DNA of 37,918 nucleotides from Azospirillum sp. CAG:239 (GCA_000436375.1 FR885423.1:1-37918), one strand, 5' to 3'. Counted from the stretch's first letter, positions 23,087-31,135 are shown. Notes: generated from the sequence alone by a model not told the origin. Translations and numbers: made by a program.

Positions 23087-24343
23087 TCAGGCAAAACGGC
23101 GGCGGCTGTCATAAGCCAGACCAAGGCCGACGCTGGACAGTTTATTGCCGGACGAAAAAGCCGCACAGGTAAAAATGTTGCGAACGGTTTGATTAATCAG
23201 CGGAATTTCGGTTGAACCGCCGGTCAGAATTACCAAACCGACGTCTTCAGCCTTAACTGCCGCCAACTTCAAACATTCCCGCAGGGAAGCGGAAATTTTC
23301 CCGACATCCTTGCCTATGCTTGCGTCAAAAGCTTCCCTTACCGCTTTGACTTCCGGCTTTCCGGCAATGTAATCCAATATCCGTCTTACCTCCGACTTAT
23401 CGGTCAGCGCTATTTTAACCTGTTCGACCTCATTGAGGATTTTATGTCCGGTTTCGCGCAGAAGAATATCGCGCAGACGCGCATAAAGCTCCGGCTGATG
23501 CGCATTGGCCAGAACTTCGTTGACGATTTTCAGATTTTTATAAGTATAGGCTGCGTTTATCCGGCTCCATTCGGCCAATTCAAAATACTGTGAAGACGGC
23601 ACAAACAAATTCTGGGGACCGTAAGTCGTCCGATAGCCGAATGACGGCATAAAGCAACACAGACTCAAATCACGGTCAAAATCGTTGCCGCCGATGCGGA
23701 CGCCGCTTGAGGACAGAATATCGTCCCTCCGGTCGTTTTTAGCGGACAGTCCGGGACCAAGGCGGACAAGAGCAAAATCCGAGGTACCGCCGCCAATGTC
23801 TGCAACGCAGGCAAGTTTTTCGCTTTGGAGTTCCGCTTCATGTGCAAAGGCTGCGGCAATCGGCTCATACTGGAAGCAGACCTCCTTAAAACCAACCGAA
23901 CGGGCAATGTTTTCCAATTCGTTTTCGGCTCTGGCATCGCCGGCGGCGTCATTGTCGCGAAAATGCACCGGACGCCCCATTACCACTTTTGAAATTTCGG
24001 TCTGCAAATTGTTTTCGGCCGTATTCTTCAGGTAAGATACAAACTGCGCCAAAATGTTTTCAAAACGCCGGGGCCGGCCGTTGACAGTCGTTCCGACCGT
24101 CATCAAATCGGTGCCGAGCACGCGCTTGAGACTGCGCATAAAACGCCCTTCCCGCCCTGACAGATAAGCCTGAAGAGCCTGTTCGCCGAAAAGCACGCCG
24201 CTTTTGTCGTCCGGATAAAACAAAGCACTGGGAATGGTAGGCTTACCGTCAAAAGAAACCAGCCGGGGGACAGCGCCGCCGGCGGACACGGCCACGGCCG
24301 AATTGGTCGTGCCGAAATCTATTCCCGCAGAAACAGAAGACAT
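23087..24343 (-). CDS. Hsp70-family protein, YegD-like (no substrate-binding domain)
   Basis: The protein is an Hsp70-type actin-fold ATPase: Gly-Ile-Asp-Phe-Gly-Thr-Thr-Asn-Ser near the N-terminus (phosphate 1), Asp-Ile-Gly-Gly-Gly-Thr-Ser-Asp-Phe (phosphate 2) and Leu-Thr-Gly-Gly-Ser-Thr-Glu-Ile-Pro (adenosine motif). At 418 residues it stops after the nucleotide-binding domain, as E. coli YegD does, so it lacks the beta-sandwich and lid that hold substrate in DnaK. The role of such proteins is poorly known; an ATPase adaptor or chaperone-related function is usually suggested. It lies 68 bases downstream of the G1PDH gene on the same strand and could be part of that operon; only a weak 5-bp hairpin separates them. 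No DnaJ or GrpE gene is nearby. Confidence 0.9.
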   Translation of the reverse strand: MSSVSAGIDFGTTNSAVAVSAGGAVPRLVSFDGKPTIPSALFYPDDKSGVLFGEQALQAYLSGREGRFMRSLKRVLGTDLMTVGTTVNGRPRRFENILAQFVSYLKNTAENNLQTEISKVVMGRPVHFRDNDAAGDARAENELENIARSVGFKEVCFQYEPIAAAFAHEAELQSEKLACVADIGGGTSDFALVRLGPGLSAKNDRRDDILSSSGVRIGGNDFDRDLSLCCFMPSFGYRTTYGPQNLFVPSSQYFELAEWSRINAAYTYKNLKIVNEVLANAHQPELYARLRDILLRETGHKILNEVEQVKIALTDKSEVRRILDYIAGKPEVKAVREAFDASIGKDVGKISASLRECLKLAAVKAEDVGLVILTGGSTEIPLINQTVRNIFTCAAFSSGNKLSSVGLGLAYDSRRRFA

Positions 24344-24411
24344 GGGACAAACTCCGATTTTGAGCTAAAAACCGAAGTTTTGTATCATTGCCCACCCTTT
24401 TCGTCAACCGG

Positions 24412-25485
24412 TTATTTTATCAACTCCCGCAAAATTTCATCGCCGTCAATAAATTCGACGGCGCGTTTATAGCTGTCCGGTTCGGACAGAACCGTATAAA
24501 AGCCACGTTTGATTTCCGGCGCCAGACGCAAAGCCCGCAAAAACTCTTCTTTCTTGAACGGATTTTGTCCGACAAAGTCAAAAAAGCCGGTTTTGACCAG
24601 AATATCCCGCAAGCCGCCGGTACTGGGATTATTTTGCAGAAGCGCACAGAGATAAGCGGCGGTACCAACCTGCAAACCATGCATTTGCGGACGGGCACAG
24701 ACTTCGTCCAGGGCGTGCGAAACAAGATGTTCCGAACCGCTGGCGGGGCGCGAAGTTCCAGCCACTTCCATGGAAATGCCGCTCATCAGCAGTGACGTGA
24801 TCAGACTGCGTTGAAACTCCGGCGCCTTAATATCGAAAGAATGTTTGATAAACAGCAAATCAAGCGAATTATACGCAAGCATGGACGCAAAGTCGCTGTA
24901 ACGCTCCAGCTTTCGGTTTGCCGCTTCTTTCCAGTCCGACAACGCGGTAATTTTTGATACCATGTCGCCCAAGCCGGAATAAAAGAAGACCGGCGGACTG
25001 TTTCTGATTATGTCAAGGTCTATGACGACGCCGAACGGAATGCTCGATTTAACGGTTTTTCGACGACCGCCGACGGTCAGCGAAGAAGTCGGGCTGCAAA
25101 AGCCGTCGTTGGAAGTCGATGTCGGCACGCTGACAAAGGGCAGACGCAGAAGATGTGCGGAATATTTGGCAAAATCAAGCGCTTTGCCGCCGCCGATGCC
25201 GACAACGACATCAGTTGCCGGCGGAAGCTGAAAAGCCGTCTGCGTTATGCTTTCAATACTGATGTCGCTGACAACCTGACTGTGAACAACGTTTATACCG
25301 TTGTCGCCAAAACCGCGGCGGAGTTCGGCTCCGACCAGTTCCTCGGTACCGTCGCCCAGAAACAAAGCGACGCCGGGCAGATTCTTGTCTTTTAGATATT
25401 TGCCGATTTTGCAGATTTTGCCATTTCCTATCTTCAACAGATAGGGAATGTTGATTTGCTTATTGGTATAGGGCAGATTGTACAT
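24412..25485 (-). CDS. sn-Glycerol-1-phosphate dehydrogenase-like (Fe-ADH type)
   Basis: This 357-residue protein belongs to the iron-containing alcohol dehydrogenase group that includes archaeal G1P dehydrogenase and Bacillus AraM/EgsA. Marks are the NAD(P) loop Gly-Ile-Gly-Gly-Gly-Lys-Ala-Leu-Asp (96-104), Pro-Thr-x-x-Ser-x-Asp-Gly-x-x-Ser-Pro (121-132), and metal ligands in Gly-Asp-Met, Ser-Glu-His-Leu-x-Ser-His and Gln-Met-His-Gly. It would reduce dihydroxyacetone phosphate to sn-glycerol-1-phosphate. Its ATG is one base beyond the HAD phosphatase stop and its AAGGAG lies inside that gene, so the two are tightly coupled. No prenyl transferase (GGGPS/PcrB) is in the window, so a precursor for a surface glycan is as likely as an ether lipid. 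Confidence 0.85.
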   Translation of the reverse strand: MYNLPYTNKQINIPYLLKIGNGKICKIGKYLKDKNLPGVALFLGDGTEELVGAELRRGFGDNGINVVHSQVVSDISIESITQTAFQLPPATDVVVGIGGGKALDFAKYSAHLLRLPFVSVPTSTSNDGFCSPTSSLTVGGRRKTVKSSIPFGVVIDLDIIRNSPPVFFYSGLGDMVSKITALSDWKEAANRKLERYSDFASMLAYNSLDLLFIKHSFDIKAPEFQRSLITSLLMSGISMEVAGTSRPASGSEHLVSHALDEVCARPQMHGLQVGTAAYLCALLQNNPSTGGLRDILVKTGFFDFVGQNPFKKEEFLRALRLAPEIKRGFYTVLSEPDSYKRAVEFIDGDEILRELIK

Positions 25486-25486
25486 T

Positions 25487-26140
25487 TCAAAGCTCCTTCA
25501 GATAGGCGTTGATAACGCCGAAATCGTTAAAAGCCCGAGCCGCAATACCGGCTTCGCGGCATTTGGACAACAGGTCGCGCCGGGCAAAGACCACGTCCGC
25601 ATTCCAGGCGGCCTCATAGTCGGGCAGACCGTCACCGGCATATATCACCTCATACCCTTCCCGATGCAGACGGTTGACAACCGCCGCTTTGGAAATGCCG
25701 GTTGCCGGATCAAAATAAGGACTGTCGGCAGGAGGCATCTGCATAACCAAGCCGGTTTCGGGACTGTAGCAACCGCGATTGGCAACCAGCGCAACACCGT
25801 ATTTTTCGATAATATTACCGATGAGGTACTTGATATAATAGTCACAACCGGCAGAGCAAATATAAACAGGCATATTTTTTTCGCGGCAGATTCGGGCGCC
25901 CTCGGCAAAACCCCCGTCAACCGGAATTTTATCCATAAAAGCGTTAAATTCTCCGCAGGAAACGCGGATTTTTTCGAACATTTCCTTCAGAGCTTCGAAA
26001 TGGGTAATTTCGCCTTTTTTGAACCGGCGCCACGGCGTCAGTGACTTCTCGTCAAAAAAGGCCGCGGAAGCGTAAGTAAAAAAATCGTCTCCGGTAATCG
26101 TGCCGTCAAAATCGCTGACAAATGCCGCTTTTCTTTTCAT
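25487..26140 (-). CDS. HAD-superfamily phosphatase, MtnX/PSP-like
   Basis: The Asp10-Phe-Asp12-Gly-Thr-Ile-Thr motif I, a Ser in the Cys-Ser-Ala-Gly motif II, and Gly-Asp-Gly-Leu-Pro-Asp motif IV place it among HAD phosphatases of the phosphoserine-phosphatase / MtnX type with a helical cap. I choose the ATG at 26140, preceded by GAGGAG, over an upstream in-frame TTG, giving 217 residues. It probably removes a phosphate from a small metabolite in the cytoplasm. Because it is one base from the G1P dehydrogenase gene, glycerol-1-phosphate or a product made from it is the obvious candidate substrate; this is inference. Other HAD-IB substrates cannot be excluded. Confidence 0.85.
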   Translation of the reverse strand: MKRKAAFVSDFDGTITGDDFFTYASAAFFDEKSLTPWRRFKKGEITHFEALKEMFEKIRVSCGEFNAFMDKIPVDGGFAEGARICREKNMPVYICSAGCDYYIKYLIGNIIEKYGVALVANRGCYSPETGLVMQMPPADSPYFDPATGISKAAVVNRLHREGYEVIYAGDGLPDYEAAWNADVVFARRDLLSKCREAGIAARAFNDFGVINAYLKEL

Positions 26141-26254
26141 TTGGCTCTCCTCAGGCAAGGTTTTGCATAATGTAACATAATATTCTTTATTTTTTATAAA
26201 GATTTATGTTATATTAAGATTCAGGTTTAACAACAGAGGTTATTTTACAACATA

Positions 26255-27301
26255 ATGTTTCTTTTAATATTTTTCGCGTCCACGGCCATCGGTATTTCTT
26301 TCTTATGTTCGGTCATGGAGGCGGCATTATTGTCCATTACCCCAAGTTTTATTGCCCAGCTTGAAGAAAAAAATCCAAAATGGTTCAAACAGGTCAATGC
26401 CCTTAAACAGGACATAGATACGCCGCTGGCCGCCATTCTTACGCTTAACACCATTGCACATACGGTCGGCGCCGCCGGCGTCGGCGCCCAGGTTGCCGCC
26501 ATGTACGGCCAAGCCTACCTTGGCCTTGCCTCCGGCATTATGACCCTGGCAATTCTGGTCCTTTCGGAAATTCTGCCGAAAACCATCGGTGCCAAATACT
26601 GGCGTAAGCTGGTGCCGTCGATGTGCATTACCCTGCGCGTCATGATTGTTCTGCTGCGCCCGTTTCTTTACATATCCAGTTTCATTATGGGAATGTTCGG
26701 GAGTGCCGAAGACGCTTCCGACATTAAGGACGAAATCAAAGCGCTGGCCAAAATGGGACGTGACGAAAAAGTTCTGGACGACAACAAATACCGCGTTATC
26801 AGCAACGTTATCAACCTGCAGGAAGTCCGCGTCAAAGACGTTATGACGCCGCGCACTGTGGTACATACGGTTCGTCCCGGCACAACCATCCGGGAGTTCG
26901 ACAAGTTTCTGGAGAGTTCGCCGTTTTCCCGTTTTCCGATTATTGACGAAACGGAACAGAAATATCTCGGATACATTCACAAATCCAGCTCCTATAAGGC
27001 TGACGACAACAGGCCGGTCGAAGATTACGCGCGCCCGATGGCCAGCTTTTCGACCGACGCCCGCCTGGAAGACGTTCTGTCATCGATGCTTAACGACCAT
27101 AATCACATGGCGCTGGTTATCGACCAGTTTGAAAACTGGGTCGGCATTATTACCCTTGAGGACATTATCGAAACCATCCTCGGCAAGGAAATCGTCGACG
27201 AAACCGACCAGGTGGCCGACATGCGCCTGTATGCCAAGCTCAAATGGAAGAAGAAAAAAGAGCAGAAAGGCATCGGTCTGGAGGCCGTTTCCGGCGAATA
27301 A
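26255..27301 (+). CDS. CNNM/CorC-family membrane protein with CBS pair, no CorC domain
   Basis: The N-terminal 150 residues form a DUF21/CNNM transmembrane domain with about three to four hydrophobic segments and the family pattern Leu-Ser-Glu-x-Leu-Pro-Lys-Thr. A linker and two CBS domains follow (about 190-250 and 255-315), the first opening with Val-Lys-Asp-Val-Met-Thr-Pro-Arg. The usual C-terminal CorC/HlyC domain is missing, so at 348 residues it is shorter than typical relatives of about 430. Members are linked to magnesium or cobalt efflux, with the CBS pair sensing Mg-ATP. The Shine-Dalgarno (GAGG) is about 15 bases from the ATG, so the start is less certain than others. A strong terminator follows. 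Confidence 0.9.
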   Translation: MFLLIFFASTAIGISFLCSVMEAALLSITPSFIAQLEEKNPKWFKQVNALKQDIDTPLAAILTLNTIAHTVGAAGVGAQVAAMYGQAYLGLASGIMTLAILVLSEILPKTIGAKYWRKLVPSMCITLRVMIVLLRPFLYISSFIMGMFGSAEDASDIKDEIKALAKMGRDEKVLDDNKYRVISNVINLQEVRVKDVMTPRTVVHTVRPGTTIREFDKFLESSPFSRFPIIDETEQKYLGYIHKSSSYKADDNRPVEDYARPMASFSTDARLEDVLSSMLNDHNHMALVIDQFENWVGIITLEDIIETILGKEIVDETDQVADMRLYAKLKWKKKKEQKGIGLEAVSGE

Positions 27302-27307
27302 AACTTT

Positions 27308-27333
27308 TCCCCGCTTCGGCGGGGATTTTTTTT
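27308..27333 (+). terminator. Intrinsic terminator after the CNNM gene
   Basis: A 7-bp GC-rich stem (27308-27314 with 27319-27325) with a UUCG tetraloop is followed by eight T residues. Confidence 0.95.
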
Positions 27334-27410
27334 CCTGATATTTTTGCTAGCTTTAAATGCCTCATGCAGGACTTATCTCTGTTTTGTTAAACTCGTCCAA
27401 GGAGGCCGCC

Positions 27411-27677
27411 ATGGCGCAAGCAAATGCAAATGAATACTGGAGTGAAAACGTCAAGGAACATTTTCATACCCCGCCGGGCACTTTTACGCAGGACGCCGAA
27501 GAAATAACCAATATCCTGCTGAAGGTTTCCGACGGTAACGCCACGCTGGCTCTGCGCCGTCTGCTGTTTTACATGAACAGGGCCGGCAGCCGGCTCGGCA
27601 ACGCCGAACAGCTGGAAAAGGCAAAAAAACGTCTTGAAGAGCTGATTGAACAAAATCATGAAACACTTAAAAACTAA
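27411..27677 (+). CDS. Small helical protein of unknown function in Hsp20 operon (88 aa)
   Basis: I place the start at 27411, where a strong AAGGAGG lies 5 bases upstream; a longer in-frame reading from 27357 has no such site. The 88-residue protein is hydrophilic, starts with Asn/Trp/His-containing sequence, and has a helical C-terminal half with many Leu, Lys and Glu. There is no signal peptide or known motif. It lies 21 bases before another small gene and then Hsp20, so it is probably part of a stress operon. I do not recognise the family. Confidence 0.7.
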   Translation: MAQANANEYWSENVKEHFHTPPGTFTQDAEEITNILLKVSDGNATLALRRLLFYMNRAGSRLGNAEQLEKAKKRLEELIEQNHETLKN

Positions 27678-27698
27678 TCATCAATAAAGGAGGGACTT

Positions 27699-28007
27699 AT
27701 GGAAAACAACATGCAAACCAATTCTGAACAGAACAAACAAAAATCCTATGTGACCAGCGACACCTCTTTTACTCCGGACAAGAACACTCATGAAACCCCG
27801 ATGACCGATCATTCGCTGAACGAAAACGAAGGCAGCCGGGAACAGAAACAGACGCAAAGCGATAACGTCTCTTCGCAGAGCAACAGAACCTCTGACGCCA
27901 ACGAAGGTTATCAGGCCTCCGGCGGCAGCAACAGGGATTCCGGCTATGAAATTGAAGAAGAAGACATTGAGGTAGACTCTTTTTCGCCCTGCAGCCGCAA
28001 AATGTAA
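27699..28007 (+). CDS. Small disordered acidic protein in Hsp20 operon (102 aa)
   Basis: The protein has almost no hydrophobic residues and is rich in Ser, Asn, Gln, Glu, Asp and Thr. It looks intrinsically disordered, with an acidic Glu-Glu-Glu-Asp-Ile-Glu-Val stretch near the C-terminus and a final Cys-Ser-Arg-Lys-Met. AAGGAGG lies 5 bases before the ATG, so it is probably well translated. It sits 15 bases before the Hsp20 gene. Such hydrophilic disordered proteins sometimes protect other proteins under stress; here that is inference from neighbour and composition only. Confidence 0.65.
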   Translation: MENNMQTNSEQNKQKSYVTSDTSFTPDKNTHETPMTDHSLNENEGSREQKQTQSDNVSSQSNRTSDANEGYQASGGSNRDSGYEIEEEDIEVDSFSPCSRKM

Positions 28008-28022
28008 CCGACGGAGGCTCTT

Positions 28023-28514
28023 ATGAAAAATTCTCTGACCAATGCCAATCCGTCCGGACGCGACATTCAGTCCGGCAGCGGCGGACATAACGAGTTTCGC
28101 AATCTCATCAGCCATTTCTGGAATTTTTTCGACAATCCCACGGCGGACAGCGATTTGGAACCGAAAATAGAAGTGAGCGAAAACAAAAATTCGGTTACCG
28201 TTTCCGCAGAACTTCCGGGAATTGAGGAGAAAGACATCGACGTTCAGATTTCCTCTGACGGCTATCTTTCAATCTCGGGCGAAAAAAGACATCAGAGCGA
28301 AGAAAACAACAAGGGAAACTATTTTTCGGAAATTTCTTACGGGATGTTTCGCAGAACCATTCCCCTGCCCTGGGACTTGGATTATGACAAGGCCAACGCC
28401 GACTATGACGACGGCGTGCTGAAGGTTGTCCTTCCGAAGTCGCAGACAGAACAGCAGAAATTTAAGAAAATCAACGTTAAAAAAAGCAAACGCTCTCAGG
28501 AAAACGAAGACTGA
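28023..28514 (+). CDS. Small heat-shock protein, Hsp20 family
   Basis: Residues about 47-140 form an alpha-crystallin domain: a strand with Lys-Ile-Glu-Val-Ser-Glu, Ala-Glu-Leu-Pro-Gly-Ile, Leu-Ser-Ile-Ser-Gly-Glu-Lys, Phe-Arg-Arg-Thr-Ile-Pro-Leu-Pro, and the Ala-x-Tyr-x-x-Gly-Val-Leu-x-Val-x-Leu-Pro signature. The N-terminal 45 residues are polar with one aromatic cluster (Phe-Trp-Asn-Phe-Phe), and the C-terminal tail is basic with Lys-Ile-Asn-Val rather than a clear I-x-I. It holds unfolding proteins without ATP. CGGAGG precedes the ATG. It is the last gene of a three-gene unit and ends at a terminator. No sigma32-type promoter was found upstream of the unit. Confidence 0.93.
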   Translation: MKNSLTNANPSGRDIQSGSGGHNEFRNLISHFWNFFDNPTADSDLEPKIEVSENKNSVTVSAELPGIEEKDIDVQISSDGYLSISGEKRHQSEENNKGNYFSEISYGMFRRTIPLPWDLDYDKANADYDDGVLKVVLPKSQTEQQKFKKINVKKSKRSQENED

Positions 28515-28523
28515 AACAACGAC

Positions 28524-28550
28524 AAGGCCTTACTTCGGTAAGGCCTTTTT
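28524..28550 (+). terminator. Intrinsic terminator after the Hsp20 gene
   Basis: A perfect 10-bp stem (28524-28533 with 28538-28547) with a UUCG tetraloop runs into five T residues (28546-28550). The stem contains the stop codon (28530-28532) of the convergent EamA gene. Confidence 0.9.
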
Positions 28551-29435
28551 CCTTTTCCGTATCTGTCCGGTAATGAGGACGGCATTGGCGGCTATGATTA
28601 TCAAGCCGCCGGCAATGATGTTCCAGGTCAGGCCGACATGCAGAAACGCCACGTCCAAACATATGCCCGTTACCGGTTCAAGCAGCATTATCATACCGAT
28701 TGCGGCCGCGGAAACGTCCTTGTTGCCGGCAAAAAGAAAAAGATTGGGCAACACATAGACAAATGCGCCGTAAAAAACAAAAGCCACCCACAGTTTTTCG
28801 GGCATGACAAAACGGAACCGCAAAACCGGATTATCCGTTCCCCACAATGCCGCCGCAAGATAAAAAAACACGACCGGCAGCAGGGAATACAGAGATTCGG
28901 CCCACAGAGTTCCGGCCGGAGAGATACCCTGCCGGGTATAATATTTGGTAACAACAAGCCAGACCGACAGTCCGACACCGGCAAGCAGCGCCAGCGTAAT
29001 TCCCGGCAAAGAAAAAGACAAGCCGCCGAACGGGTTTATCAGCAGCAGAAGCCCGACGACCATACTGCCGACCAAAAACCAGCTTTTGGCATTTTGCCGC
29101 CTTTTGAACCAAAAACGGACAATCAGAATGGTCCAGACCGGCTGAAGATAAATCAGCAGCACCACCAGCGTTACCGGCACGTCAAGAAACAACGGCGCCG
29201 CCTGTCCGAAAGCGATGGCGGTAACGGAAAGCACATAAACGGCAGTTATGCGCCACGGCATTTTGAAAATTTTGACAAAGTCGCGGCGGGCAAAGCCCCA
29301 TACCAGCAAAACAGAAATAAGATTCGGATAAAACAGCACTTCAAACAGCGACGCACCCATCAAGTAAAGAACTTTGGCGCCAAAAACGACGCCTCCGAAC
29401 AAAATTCCTGACATTACCAGGTACAGATAAGACAT
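28530..29435 (-). CDS. EamA/DMT-family transporter
   Basis: This 301-residue inner-membrane protein has about ten hydrophobic helices in two EamA halves. The second half starts near residue 150, after the Pro-Phe-Gly-Gly-Leu segment. A Leu-Glu-Pro-Val-Thr-Gly motif in the second half is typical of the family, where Glu-Pro lies near the end of a helix. The tail is Lys/Arg-rich and cytoplasmic. Substrate unknown. Its ATG at 29435 directly follows the stop of the GDYXXLXY gene with no gap, and GGGAG lies inside that gene, so it is the third member of a coupled operon with DUF2157 and GDYXXLXY proteins. This pairing with those two is not something I know to be standard. Confidence 0.9.
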   Translation of the reverse strand: MSYLYLVMSGILFGGVVFGAKVLYLMGASLFEVLFYPNLISVLLVWGFARRDFVKIFKMPWRITAVYVLSVTAIAFGQAAPLFLDVPVTLVVLLIYLQPVWTILIVRFWFKRRQNAKSWFLVGSMVVGLLLLINPFGGLSFSLPGITLALLAGVGLSVWLVVTKYYTRQGISPAGTLWAESLYSLLPVVFFYLAAALWGTDNPVLRFRFVMPEKLWVAFVFYGAFVYVLPNLFLFAGNKDVSAAAIGMIMLLEPVTGICLDVAFLHVGLTWNIIAGGLIIIAANAVLITGQIRKRKKALPK

Positions 29436-29855
29436 TTATTTCTCCCGGGAGTGTGTTTTCATCCAGTCTTTCCAGTCCGTATTGTCAATATAAAGCGCGC
29501 GAATGAGCGGCGACGCATTTTCCGGCAGCGCAAATTCCAGCTTCACATCAAGATTGTTGCCGGCAAGCGCTTTTTCAAGGTACAAAGCGTCATTTTGCGG
29601 CAAATAATAGCGATAAACGCGTTCAAACCTCGCCTGCGGGCAGATGCCTCCGGCAAACTGGCGACAGTCGGTTTTGTCCCATTCCGGCGCAAGATTCAGA
29701 TAATGGCCGGAAAGAATATCCCGCGGATCGTATCCCGAGACGGCAACCATTACCCTCGGCGCCGAAGCATATTGCAGTTCCAGATACCCCAGCCAGCCCA
29801 GCAGGGCCAGAAAAGGTATAAAAAAGACAAAAAATTTCAAAACGCGTTTTTTCAT
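29436..29855 (-). CDS. GDYXXLXY-type membrane-anchored protein (139 aa)
   Basis: An N-terminal hydrophobic helix (about 8-27) anchors a small periplasmic domain. The Pro-Arg-Asp-Ile-Leu-Ser-Gly-His-Tyr-Leu-Asn-Leu stretch (about 44-55) corresponds to the family motif, though with His instead of Asp in the GDY part. Two Cys (in Asp-Cys-Arg and Ile-Cys-Pro) may form a disulfide. These proteins are usually encoded directly after a DUF2157 membrane protein, as here: the ATG overlaps the DUF2157 stop by 4 bases. GGAGG precedes it by 8 bases. The function of the pair is not established. Confidence 0.82.
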   Translation of the reverse strand: MKKRVLKFFVFFIPFLALLGWLGYLELQYASAPRVMVAVSGYDPRDILSGHYLNLAPEWDKTDCRQFAGGICPQARFERVYRYYLPQNDALYLEKALAGNNLDVKLEFALPENASPLIRALYIDNTDWKDWMKTHSREK

Positions 29856-31024
29856 TTGCCATTCCTCCCCGCCAAAGAGCTTATCCGCCGCCAGTTAAAC
29901 CAGGCATAGGCAACGGCAAACAACACCAGCCCCGAAACGATAAGTCCGAATCCGGTGGTCAGCAGACTGCCGAAGACCTGCACATAAGCGGCAAAAAAAC
30001 GCAGGGCAATAAAACCGCTAATCCATTGCTGCAACCGAAACCGGTTTGCCGCATAAGCGTAAACGGCGGCCAAAAACAGCAGCGAAAGGCTTTGCAGGGC
30101 GCCCCAGATTTTGAAAACGGTTTCATTATCGGGCAGCAGCTGCGCAATCAACGAAAAATCCAAAACAACAAACAGCGCCAGCGACCAGTATTTGCCGCCG
30201 CGACGGGTATTAAACCAGCAAAAAGCGCCGGTCAGCAAAGCCAGAGACAGCCATACCAGCAGTTTGTTCAGACCTGTGCCCGTTTCTGTCGGACAATTTC
30301 TGAAAAAACCGTTTTCGAAAATATCGCGGCCGAAGAAATCGGCGCAAAAAACATATACGACAACGACAAACAACGTCCACCAGCCAAGGGCTTCCGACAA
30401 CGGCCCGAAGGCAACGCGCCCGGAAGAGAAAATCCGATAAAGCGCGGCGGCAGACAAAATCAGAATAAACTGCCAGGCGCCGGGGAACAGGCGGTCAAAA
30501 GACTGAAAGACCTGCGAGAACCAGGGGTAATCATATAAATAATCAAACAGAGAAACCGCAAAAACCGGCAGCCAGAGAAAAGGCAGCCAGGCACGACGCG
30601 CAAAAGGCAGCAGCGGCGAAACGACAACCGCCCAAAACAACAACGCCCGCAAACCATGAGCGGTAAGCTGATATATCTGTCCTATCAGGCCGATGCCGGC
30701 CAAAACCAACAGGGCATACACAAAAAGAAGCGTTTCGGACAAAAGCCGACGGCTGCCGAACGAAGCGGATACGGCGGCGCCGCCCGTTGCCGCGAGCATA
30801 ACAAAATATATGACCAGTTTAGCGGCCGGCGATATATCCTGCCAGTTGTAAGCAATCAGCGAAATGATGCCAAGTCCGAAGCAAAAGCCGCCGAGAAACA
30901 ACAGCGTATAAAGCAGTGACCGGCTTTTAAGCCGCTCTTCGTATTCCAAAACGGCTTTTTTCTGGGCGCCGGTAATCAGTTTTTCCTTCGTCCAAACATC
31001 AAGCTTTTTTTCTATGTTCATCAT
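29852..31024 (-). CDS. DUF2157 polytopic membrane protein (390 aa)
   Basis: A cytoplasmic N-terminal region (about 1-35) with helical charged sequence precedes about ten to twelve hydrophobic helices, many Phe-, Leu- and Trp-rich. The N-terminal part and first two helices, including Tyr-Asn-Trp-x-x-Ile-Ser, match the DUF2157 pattern. The GDYXXLXY partner gene follows with a 4-base overlap, which supports the call. No catalytic residues are known for the family. It is the first gene of the three-gene minus-strand unit and is divergent from the autotransporter gene; the 207 bases between them are AT-rich. Confidence 0.85.
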   Translation of the reverse strand: MMNIEKKLDVWTKEKLITGAQKKAVLEYEERLKSRSLLYTLLFLGGFCFGLGIISLIAYNWQDISPAAKLVIYFVMLAATGGAAVSASFGSRRLLSETLLFVYALLVLAGIGLIGQIYQLTAHGLRALLFWAVVVSPLLPFARRAWLPFLWLPVFAVSLFDYLYDYPWFSQVFQSFDRLFPGAWQFILILSAAALYRIFSSGRVAFGPLSEALGWWTLFVVVVYVFCADFFGRDIFENGFFRNCPTETGTGLNKLLVWLSLALLTGAFCWFNTRRGGKYWSLALFVVLDFSLIAQLLPDNETVFKIWGALQSLSLLFLAAVYAYAANRFRLQQWISGFIALRFFAAYVQVFGSLLTTGFGLIVSGLVLFAVAYAWFNWRRISSLAGRNGK

Positions 31025-31105
31025 TTTCCTTTCGAAAAAAGAAATCTGCGTCCGTCTAATATAATATATTAAATGCGCAGTTTTACAACCGGCCGGAAAA
31101 ATTTC

Positions 31106-31135
31106 TTAACAAAATATTAAAAAACATTGTATAAC
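31106..31135 (+). promoter_or_regulatory. Likely promoter of the autotransporter gene
   Basis: TTAACA (31106-31111) and TATAAC (31130-31135) are 18 bases apart. Transcription would begin near 31142, leaving a leader of about 90 bases before the ATG at 31232. Confidence 0.5.

Noticed and set aside
24367..24381. Weak hairpin between the G1PDH gene and the Hsp70-like gene
   Set aside because: Five A-T-rich pairs with a four-base loop are too weak to call a terminator, so co-transcription of the genes remains open.
26173..26211. Inverted repeat TAACATAA / TTATGTTA upstream of the CNNM gene
   Set aside because: Only 8 bp with a 23-base spacer in extremely AT-rich DNA; likely to arise by chance. 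Kept here because it could be an operator if conserved.
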